Origin: Bacteroidota bacterium
GTDB taxonomy: Bacteria > Bacteroidota > Bacteroidia > Flavobacteriales_F > PHOS-HE28
Direction of reading: 5' to 3'
Assembly: GCA_023418095.1 (NCBI GenBank)
Contig: JAEZDL010000114.1
Coordinates: forward strand, 1-8,991
DNA: 8,991 nucleotides
The notes beneath the pieces are model-generated. The model worked only from the letters and a program-made list of their open reading frames with translations, ran no database searches and had not been told where the DNA came from. The position numbers were made by a program, and so were the translations under genes. Shown here in pieces: positions 1-6,500 of the stretch; the stretch's first letter is position 1, and every line of letters begins with the position of its first letter.

Positions 1-844
1 AGATCACCCGGTCGGTGCCCATGGGAAGGCAGAAGGCCTGGTCGTTGGCGATCGCGCTCACGCTGCCGGTGGAGAAGTTCGCGGTATTGTCGATGATGCG
101 GTCGTTGGCGCTGGTGCGCAGGGTGTAACCGCCGGTTGTCATTCCATCGCCGGCACTGTCCAGCACGCGCAGGCGGTAGCAGCCATCGGGTACGCAGCAG
201 TTGTTGGTGATCGTGGCGTTGTTGGGCAGGCCGCTGCCGGAGCACACTGGAATGCCTACACCTTCGGGGATCAGTTCATAGCTGGTCTGGCTCCCGTTGG
301 CATCGGTATTCAGTTCCAGCACCATGCCGTTGCTGGTGCACGATGCACTCGCATCACCGCAGGTCACTGTAAGTACGAAGTTCCCGGTACCGGTGGAGAA
401 ACCGCTCACATAGATGATATAGCTGGTACCGGAGCTTGAATTCCATGATACGGATGAAACTATCCCTTCCTCCCCGCACACACCGGCTCCGCCTGGCCCA
501 TAGTCATCATCGTTACCGGTAACACAGGTGAAGCTTCCGCACGATCCCGTATAGATCGCCATCTTGGTATCGTAATCGCTTCCGCAGAGGGCGGCTTTCA
601 TTCCGCCACCCCAACCGGTGACACGGTACCAAACGCCACCGGCGCTGGTCACCGAAGTAACGCATGTGCCCGGCGCTCCTGCGTTCGTGGCACCGATCGT
701 AGTTCCGGGCGTAACGCTGTTGCAACCTACCGTTATCGCATTCGCGCAAAGGTTGTTCGGTGGTACCTGGGCCAGTAGATCGAAGGGCAGGAACAGCATT
801 GGAACGATCCATGCCGTGATCAGGGTTCGGAATGTATATTTCAT
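1..844 (-). CDS. Secreted Cys/Gly-rich protein, probable T9SS cargo (N-terminal part, runs off left edge)
   Basis: The reading frame starts at the ATG at 844-842 and stays open for 281 codons to the window edge, so the C-terminus is missing. Residues 1-25 form a signal peptide: a basic N-terminus, a hydrophobic core, and LLA before the likely cut at Q26. Residues about 30-162 resemble a beta-sandwich module common in Bacteroidota secreted proteins, with VWYRV at 71-75, DYDTKM at 90-95, IYTGSC at 97-102 and the acidic GNDDDYG at 110-116. Residues about 163-281 form a second module of the kind seen in flavobacterial surface proteins: NNCCVPDGCYRL at 214-225, LDSAGDGM at 228-235 and FCLP at 271-274. 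The many paired cysteines suit an extracytoplasmic protein. A C-terminal T9SS sorting domain is expected but not visible. The gene is divergent from the PAP2_C gene. No catalytic motif is seen, so the function is unknown; adhesion or an accessory region of an exoenzyme are both possible. Confidence 0.85.
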   Translation of the reverse strand, partial: MKYTFRTLITAWIVPMLFLPFDLLAQVPPNNLCANAITVGCNSVTPGTTIGATNAGAPGTCVTSVTSAGGVWYRVTGWGGGMKAALCGSDYDTKMAIYTGSCGSFTCVTGNDDDYGPGGAGVCGEEGIVSSVSWNSSSGTSYIIYVSGFSTGTGNFVLTVTCGDASASCTSNGMVLELNTDANGSQTSYELIPEGVGIPVCSGSGLPNNATITNNCCVPDGCYRLRVLDSAGDGMTTGGYTLRTSANDRIIDNTANFSTGSVSAIANDQAFCLPMGTDRVI

Positions 845-1045
845 CTTTTCAGCGATATCCAACTGACCGATCGCCATGGATCCGATCAGGTGCGACAGCG
901 GAAAATTATTTTAGGCGTTGTGGCCATTCCCATGAATGTGGACCATTCCGGTGAAGTTCCTTGTCGGAGCCCTTCAGCAGCGTCCACGAACGATCGAGGC
1001 CAGTTGATCGATCGGCGTTACTTTGGCCGGCCGAGGCTTGGTTAG
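845..1045. other. Divergent intergenic region with AT-rich patch
   Basis: This 201-bp gap separates the start codons of two divergent genes and should hold both promoters. The only clear compositional feature is an AT-rich patch at 901-914. On the minus strand it reads TAATTTTC at 908-901, one base away from the Bacteroidota -7 element TAnnTTTG and about 57 bp before the start codon of the secreted-protein gene. I found no matching -33 TTG element. For the plus-strand gene a GAGG at 1033-1036, 9 nt before the ATG, could be a weak ribosome binding site. No small ORF, hairpin or RNA gene is convincing here. Confidence 0.35.
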
Positions 1046-1720
1046 ATGCGGAATAGTTGGGGTGCGGCCTGGGCCGATCGGAGTTTCAGGAGCGCCTTGT
1101 TAACAGGAGGCACGTTCCTGATCATGATCGCCTTCCTGCTTCCACGCTTTTTCGCCTTCATTGAAAAGCGGCCTGGCATCGGATTATACGATCCATTGTT
1201 GGCCGCCGTGGGACCGATCGATGTTTCCACGATCACTTTCGGCATTCTTTATCCGCTCATCCTGGCCGGGGTCATCGCACTTCTTCGGTCACCGTACCGC
1301 TTCGTACGAATGCTTCATGCCTATGTGATCCTGCTACTATCAAGGATGATCACCATGTATCTGATCACGCTTGAACCACCACTTACGATCATCCCGCTCA
1401 TCGATCCGATCACCCAGAATTTCTATCCTGCGGATGAGCCGTTCCTGAAGGACCTTTTCTTCAGTGGACATACGGCTACGAGCGTGCTATTCGCCCTGGC
1501 GGTCAGGCCGGGCCGGCTGCGGATGATCCTTGCGGTGGGCGCGCTTATCGTGGCTTCGCTGGTTCTGGTGCAACACGTGCACTATACGGTCGACGTGCTC
1601 GCTGCGCCGTTCTTTGCCACGCTCGCCTGGGCGCTCGCAGGTGCTTTGCTGGATCTCTTCAACGTGAAAGGTGCAGATCGAACAGGCTACTTCGATCGCT
1701 TCGGAAGCCGCTTCAGATAG
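1046..1720 (+). CDS. PAP2_C / sphingomyelin-synthase-like integral membrane lipid phosphatase or phosphotransferase
   Basis: The 224-residue protein has about six hydrophobic segments (roughly 17-38, 62-81, 86-109, 139-153, 158-176, 183-203), as in the PAP2/sphingomyelin synthase superfamily. Three family motifs are visible. The D2-like motif is R100-M-I-T-M-Y105 followed by LITLEPP. The D3-like motif is D136-L-F-F-S-G-H-T143. The D4 motif is H179-Y-T-V-D-V184. By family knowledge H142, H179 and D183 would form the catalytic triad that passes a phosphoryl group through a phosphohistidine. The Cys-Gly that precedes the D3 aspartate in animal sphingomyelin synthases is replaced by Leu-Lys (L134-K135). 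Likely activities are dephosphorylation of a lipid phosphate or transfer of a phospho-head group; the sequence cannot decide between them. The ATG at 1046 gives a normal N-terminus and has a GAGG nearby. The 3' end overlaps the convergent SDR gene by 34 bp. Confidence 0.85.
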   Translation: MRNSWGAAWADRSFRSALLTGGTFLIMIAFLLPRFFAFIEKRPGIGLYDPLLAAVGPIDVSTITFGILYPLILAGVIALLRSPYRFVRMLHAYVILLLSRMITMYLITLEPPLTIIPLIDPITQNFYPADEPFLKDLFFSGHTATSVLFALAVRPGRLRMILAVGALIVASLVLVQHVHYTVDVLAAPFFATLAWALAGALLDLFNVKGADRTGYFDRFGSRFR

Positions 1721-2484
1721 ATGCCGCTCGCCACGGATTCGGTAATGGCCGAAGGCATCAATTTCTGGAGCTTCACCGTGAGAACGTTCGTGGCCCCGGG
1801 CACCACCACCGCCTTGTTCTTGAACATCGCCCGCACGGCTGCCCTGGCCACAGGTTCCGGCGGCGTTGCGAATTTGTTCGCGAGGTCTTCCATAGCCTGC
1901 ATGCCTGCGCGTTCGATGAAACCGGTACTAACAGTGCCGGGACAGACCGCTGTCACGTTCACCCTGCCTTTCAATTCGATCCGCAACGATCGCGACCAGC
2001 GAAGAATGAACGCCTTGCTTGCGGAATAGATCGCCATGCTGGCCAGCGCATGAAAGGCGGTCATGCTGGAAATATTCAATATGTACGGCCTCTTTGCCTT
2101 CAGAAGATGGGGTAGGAGCTTGTGCGTGAGTTGCACCGGAACTTCCATGTTCAACCGCATCATGCGCAACTGCTCGTGAAGGGAAAGCTCTTCGAACATG
2201 CCCCAATTGGCCTGGCCGGCGTTGTTCACCAGGCAGCTGATCGGGAATTCCAGAGCTTTTTGAACGATCCTGTCGAGGGCGCCTTCCTCCAGAAGATCGG
2301 CTTCGATCAATTGCGCTCTTCCACCATTGAGCTTCGCTGCTTCGTCCAACAAGCCTTCCAGACCTTTCCGGTTGCGCGCCGTTGCGATGATGCCGAAACC
2401 CTGGCGGGCCAGTTCCACCGCGATCGCCCTGCCGATCCCCTGGCTTGCACCTGTCACCAGGGCATACCCGCGATCGGTGCTCAT
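1687..2484 (-). CDS. Short-chain dehydrogenase/reductase (classical SDR, DltE/COG0300-like)
   Basis: The 265-residue length is typical of classical SDRs, which are cytoplasmic NAD(P)(H)-dependent oxidoreductases acting on hydroxyl or keto groups. The Rossmann motif TGASQGIG lies at 11-18, NNAG at 87-90, the catalytic Asn at N112, and the Ser-Tyr-Lys set at S140, Y153 and K157. Thus the full tetrad is present and an active enzyme is expected. An Arg at 37, just after the second beta strand (ATAR), suggests a preference for NADP(H), which is inference. The C-terminal pattern (CPGTVSTGF near 181-189, then VVVPG at 226-230) resembles the DltE-like group. The ATG at 2484-2482 overlaps the stop of the upstream PhyH gene in ATGA, so translation is probably coupled. 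The end overlaps the PAP2_C gene tail to tail. The substrate is unknown; a lipid or fatty-acid-derived alcohol or ketone is plausible from the neighbours. Confidence 0.92.
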   Translation of the reverse strand: MSTDRGYALVTGASQGIGRAIAVELARQGFGIIATARNRKGLEGLLDEAAKLNGGRAQLIEADLLEEGALDRIVQKALEFPISCLVNNAGQANWGMFEELSLHEQLRMMRLNMEVPVQLTHKLLPHLLKAKRPYILNISSMTAFHALASMAIYSASKAFILRWSRSLRIELKGRVNVTAVCPGTVSTGFIERAGMQAMEDLANKFATPPEPVARAAVRAMFKNKAVVVPGATNVLTVKLQKLMPSAITESVASGIYLKRLPKRSK

Positions 2485-3347
2485 CGCACCAGATGCTGGA
2501 ATTTATGGTAGATGGGAGTGGGGCTATGGGCGGTCTTGGGCGAATATTTCCCGCAGATGATCGGTATGTACATCACCCGGCGGCGGCTTGCTTCGCCGAT
2601 GAGCGAACTGCGCTGTACGCGGTGCCAGCAGCGGCCATCGTGCACGGTGAGGTCACCGGCCTTGATCGCGAAGGCCACTTCATCCTTGTCGGGTTCGATG
2701 TCCTTGAAATAACGCTTGCGGAACAGCATTTTCATGATGCCCTGCGTATGTGTACCGGGGATAAGGCGAAGGCCGCCGTTCTCGGGATGTTGATCATCGA
2801 GATGGATGCCCACGTTGAGCATGGGCATGATCTTCTTTCCGAGGAAGAGATCGCGGATCGAGTCGGTATGCCAGCCCATCTGGGTGAAGTTGCTGGCATC
2901 GGTGTTCACATAATGGTTCACCACAAGTCCGTCCTTCTCGTTGATGCCGAGGCGCGCACCCGGGCCGATGAGTTCCAATAATGCGTTCAGCCGCGGATCG
3001 CGAAGTACATCGGCCAGTGTTGGATGGTGCTGGTTGGCGAAGGCGAATCGTTGAACGATCTTCTGCCCGTCCACATCGTTCCCGAATTTGATGGGAATGC
3101 CGTTCACCACGGTCGTGCCTTCAGCGATCCAGCGTTGCTGCACCTCTTCAATGGCGTTGATGATGGCCTGTACGCGGGCGCGATCGATGAAGGATGGGAA
3201 ATGGAGAAAGCCGTTCCTGTTGAAGAACTCCCGCTGTTCCGGCGTGATACGCTGGCCCAAGGGCGAACCGGAGGGTATGATCTGTGCCACTGATGCGTGG
3301 GTTGAGAAGCGCACGAAGGTAGGATCCCGATCGACTTGTTCAATCAC
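2481..3347 (-). CDS. Phytanoyl-CoA dioxygenase (PhyH) family Fe(II)/2-oxoglutarate-dependent oxygenase
   Basis: The 288-residue protein has the layout of PhyH-family oxygenases. The iron ligands are H160 and D162 in GWHTD, with a distal His at H242 in GRCWHR, preceded by GDLTVHDG at 231-238. One of R255-R257 in the SRRRVMY stretch would bind the 2-oxoglutarate carboxylate. The middle segment NGGLRLIPGTH (190-200) is also typical. Family members hydroxylate small molecules or acyl chains while converting 2-oxoglutarate and O2 to succinate and CO2. The start is a GTG at 3347-3345. An in-frame TGA lies four codons upstream, and GGAGG sits only 3 nt before the GTG. The next in-frame ATG is at residue 157 and would remove the catalytic His, so GTG is the best choice, with GTG at codon 12 as an alternative. 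It is the first gene of an operon with the SDR (4-bp overlap). The substrate cannot be read from sequence. Confidence 0.9.
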   Translation of the reverse strand: MIEQVDRDPTFVRFSTHASVAQIIPSGSPLGQRITPEQREFFNRNGFLHFPSFIDRARVQAIINAIEEVQQRWIAEGTTVVNGIPIKFGNDVDGQKIVQRFAFANQHHPTLADVLRDPRLNALLELIGPGARLGINEKDGLVVNHYVNTDASNFTQMGWHTDSIRDLFLGKKIMPMLNVGIHLDDQHPENGGLRLIPGTHTQGIMKMLFRKRYFKDIEPDKDEVAFAIKAGDLTVHDGRCWHRVQRSSLIGEASRRRVMYIPIICGKYSPKTAHSPTPIYHKFQHLVR

Positions 3348-3500
3348 TTGCCTCCATCAACCGACCAACAGAGGCACGCTGAAACTCCGCAGAGCAGGTA
3401 ACGAACTGGATCCCAGCGCGCAAAAATAAACGGTTTTCCATGCCCGGTGTATCCTTCCCCGGGGCAGGCCCGTACAAAGGCCCGCTCAAGGACCACCCAA
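3348..3500. other. Divergent intergenic region between the PhyH operon and the giant repeat gene
   Basis: Besides the candidate minus-strand -7 element, this 153-bp gap holds an 8-bp GC palindrome CCCCGGGG at 3457-3464 and a short direct repeat AGGCCCG at 3466-3472 and 3478-3484 (12-bp period). An AAGGA at 3488-3492, 8 nt before the ATG at 3501, could serve as a Shine-Dalgarno sequence for the repeat gene. I see no good plus-strand -7/-33 pair and no terminator. Confidence 0.3.
3421..3428 (-). promoter_or_regulatory. Candidate Bacteroidota -7 promoter element for the PhyH-SDR operon
   Basis: The minus strand reads TATTTTTG here, an exact match to the Bacteroidota sigma-ABfr -7 consensus TAnnTTTG. 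It lies about 75 bp upstream of the GTG of the PhyH gene and stands out in GC-rich surroundings. I could not find a TTG about 20 bp further upstream for the -33 element, so this rests on one short motif. Confidence 0.35.
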
Positions 3501-6500
3501 ATGAAACAGATCCAATACTTTCTGGTATTCCTCGCCCTGCTGGGACAGGAAAGCCTGAAAGCCCAATGCACGACCTGTACGGCACTCACCATACCGGTCG
3601 ATCTATCCGCCGACCCGGATTCGGTATGGACATATTCCGGGACGAGAAGTGGAAGTTGTTGCGGGATCGCCAGCGGGCAGGCATGCATCCGCTTCAATGT
3701 AACGGTACATCCGCAGGCCACCCAGATCGGTTTCAATGTGGCCAACCCGGCCCCGCCCGGCGGTGCCTTCTACCAGTTGAATTGCGGGCCCCAGACATCC
3801 TTGGGAACTCCCCTTTGCGTGAACGGCCTCACGAACTTCTGCATCACCTTCTGCAAGAACGGAAACGACAGCCCGAACTACACGATCTCATCCACACGGC
3901 AATTCACCGTTACCCCGGATCAGACCCTGAGCACAGGGTGCATTGGAACGATCGGGGTCACCGGCATGCAGGCCAGTTCGATCCAATGGACATCCATTGC
4001 GCCGGGTGCGATCGGTGCTTACAATAGTTACCTCAGTTGCACCTCGGGCTGTAGCGATCCCACGGTTACGCCGGGAACCAACCCGCCAGCCTATGTGGAT
4101 TACCGGGTGAGCGGTACGGTAACAGGCTGCGCGAGCGGAACCGTGTCCGACACGATCAGGGTGACTTTCGTGAGCGGTGTCTCAGCCACCACGGCGCCGG
4201 TTGCGCCAGCTGTCTGTTTCGGTACGGCCACCACCACGGTTACGGCCACCGGCTCGGGCGGTGTGGCTCCCTACACCTATGAATGGAAGGATCAGAACGG
4301 AGCGGTGATCGGCACGTCTGCCGCACAGGCTTTGACAGCAGGGAACTTCACCGTTACGGTTCGCGATCAGCTCGCGAATTGCCCTGGTGCGGTGATCCCC
4401 GTTACGGTGATCGCACATCCTTCGGGGATAAGCGCCAATGCGGGGAACGATCGAATGGCGTGCACTTCTGCCGCCGCGATCACACTGGCCGGTTCGGTGA
4501 ACACCGCCACCGGTGGGATATGGAGTGCAGCAGGCGGCGGAACCTTCGCGCCATCTGCTTCCGCTTTGAATGCCACGTTCACACCCACCGCAGCACAACT
4601 GGCGGCCGGTTCGGCAACGCTTACGCTCACCACTACTGGGAACGGAGGCTGCATACCGGCCACCGATCAAATGGTGATCACGTACAGCACTCCGCCGGTT
4701 GTAAGCGCTGGTGCGAACCAGATTATCTGCAGCAATGCTTCTGCAACACTGAATGGAACTATCAGCGGCGGCGGAAGCACTGGACAATGGAGCAGCAATG
4801 GCACCGGAACATTCAGTCCTTCCAACACGGCGTTGAACGCTGTGTATACACCAAGTGCTGCGGATATCGCCGCAGGAACAAGAACGCTTACGTTGACGAG
4901 CACGAACGGATGCACTCCGGTTTCAAGTTCAATGACGCTTACGATCTCGGCTCCGCCTGTAGTGAACGCAGGCGCCGATGCCAGCGTTTGCGCATCTGCG
5001 GCTTCCCAAGTTCTCAATGGATCGGTCACCGGTGGAACTTCCACCGGGCAATGGAGCACTTCCGGAACAGGGACTTTTTCGCCTACATCAACCGCGCTGA
5101 ACGCAACGTATGCGCCGAGCGCCGCAGATATTTCCGCAGGAACCGTAACGCTCACACTTGCTTCAACAGGTGGTTGCAGTGTGATCACGGACAGCAAGAT
5201 CCTTCAGATCAATCCGGTAACTGTGACAAGCGCCGGCGCCGATCGCACGATCTGCGCCAATGGCACAACGGTTCTTGTGGGAACGATCACCGGATCGACC
5301 AGCACAGGTACATGGAGCACCTCAGGCAGCGGAACCTTCTCTCCATCGATCACCGATCTGAACGCGACCTACACGCCAAGTGCAGCGGATATCGCGAGTG
5401 GGAATATTTCGATCACACTCACTTCCACGAACAGCATTTCCTGCTCGAATACGGCCGATGCGTTGTCGCTCACGATCACACCGCTACCGATCGTAGTGGC
5501 TGATGGCCCGGCTTCGATCTGCGCTGGAAGCACTGCGCAGCTCTCTGGTTCCGTAACCGCGGGTGGAAGCACAGGCACTTGGTCCGGCCCAGGCACATTT
5601 TCGCCAAATGCGAATACGCTGAACGCGGTATTCAACCCGAATGCAGCAGCCGTAGCTGCGGGAACAGCAACGGTCACGCTCACATCCACCGATGGATGCG
5701 CCGAAGTGACAGATCAACATTCGATCACCATTCAACCGCAACCGGTTGTTTCAGCCGGAAGCGATCTTACCATTTGTGAAGGATCGACCGCATCCTTGAA
5801 TGGATCGGTAACCGTCGGTGGTTCTGCTGGCATCTGGTCCACGAGCGGTGATGGCACGTTCTCTTCGAACACCGCGCCAAACGCGATCTACACGCCGGGC
5901 TCTGCTGATGTAACTGCGCAAAGCGTTACGCTCACGTTCACTTCCACCGATGGTTGTTCGGTAAATGCTGATGCGATGATCGTAACGATCACACCAGCTC
6001 CCATCGTGAACGCGGGTGCCGATCAACAGATCTGCCAGGGAAGTTCTGCAAGTATCAGCGGTTCCATCACTGCAGGCGGATCGGCTGGGATCTGGTCCAC
6101 CAATGGAACCGGATCATTTGCTTCCGCAACTTCGCTGAACACGACCTATACACCAAGCTCGGCTGATGTTTCGGCAGGATCTGTAACGCTCACATTATCC
6201 TCGACGAACGGGTGCGTTGTTAGATCCGATGAACAAGTGCTCACGATCGCACTTCTACCGATCGTAAATGCCGGAGCCGATGCCAGCGTATGCGCTTCCA
6301 ATGCAGTTCACACATTGAACGGATCGATCACTGCTGGTGCGAGCACGGGAATGTGGACCACTTCCGGATCGGGTTCCTTCACGCCTTCGGCCAACGCGCT
6401 CAATGCGGCCTACACGGCCAGCGCGGCTGATATCAGCGCGGGAAGCGTGAATTTGACGCTGACATCGAACAATGGCTGCACACCGGTCAGCGATAACAAA

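Noticed and set aside
513..866. Open frames at 513-812 (minus) and 618-866 (plus)
   Set aside because: Both overlap the signal-peptide-bearing secreted protein frame at 1-844, which has clear family-like motifs. The alternatives show none.
1721..2560. Plus-strand open frames beginning right after the PAP2_C stop, including 1721-2029 and 2122-2511
   Set aside because: They are antisense to the SDR gene, whose full catalytic tetrad and cofactor motif prove the minus-strand frame.
2445..3429. Plus-strand open frames opposite the PhyH gene, including 2445-2981
   Set aside because: The minus-strand PhyH frame has the intact HxD...H iron site; the antisense products have no domain pattern.
3441..3466. 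A possible hairpin of TGCCC and GGGCA around the CCCCGGGG palindrome, as terminator or operator
   Set aside because: The stem is only 5 bp with a 16-base loop and no T-run follows. It is too weak to call.
3440..4027. A 195-codon plus-strand frame at the 5' end of the repeat gene
   Set aside because: It overlaps the frame from 3501, which has a signal peptide and continues for 1830 codons. The alternative product is Arg/His/Pro-rich without domains.
4283..5503. A 406-codon open frame on the plus strand in another frame of the repeat gene
   Set aside because: Its product is rich in Arg, His, Cys and Trp with no domain pattern, and it lies within the true frame that has signal peptide and repeats. 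The repeats simply propagate a stop-free shadow frame.
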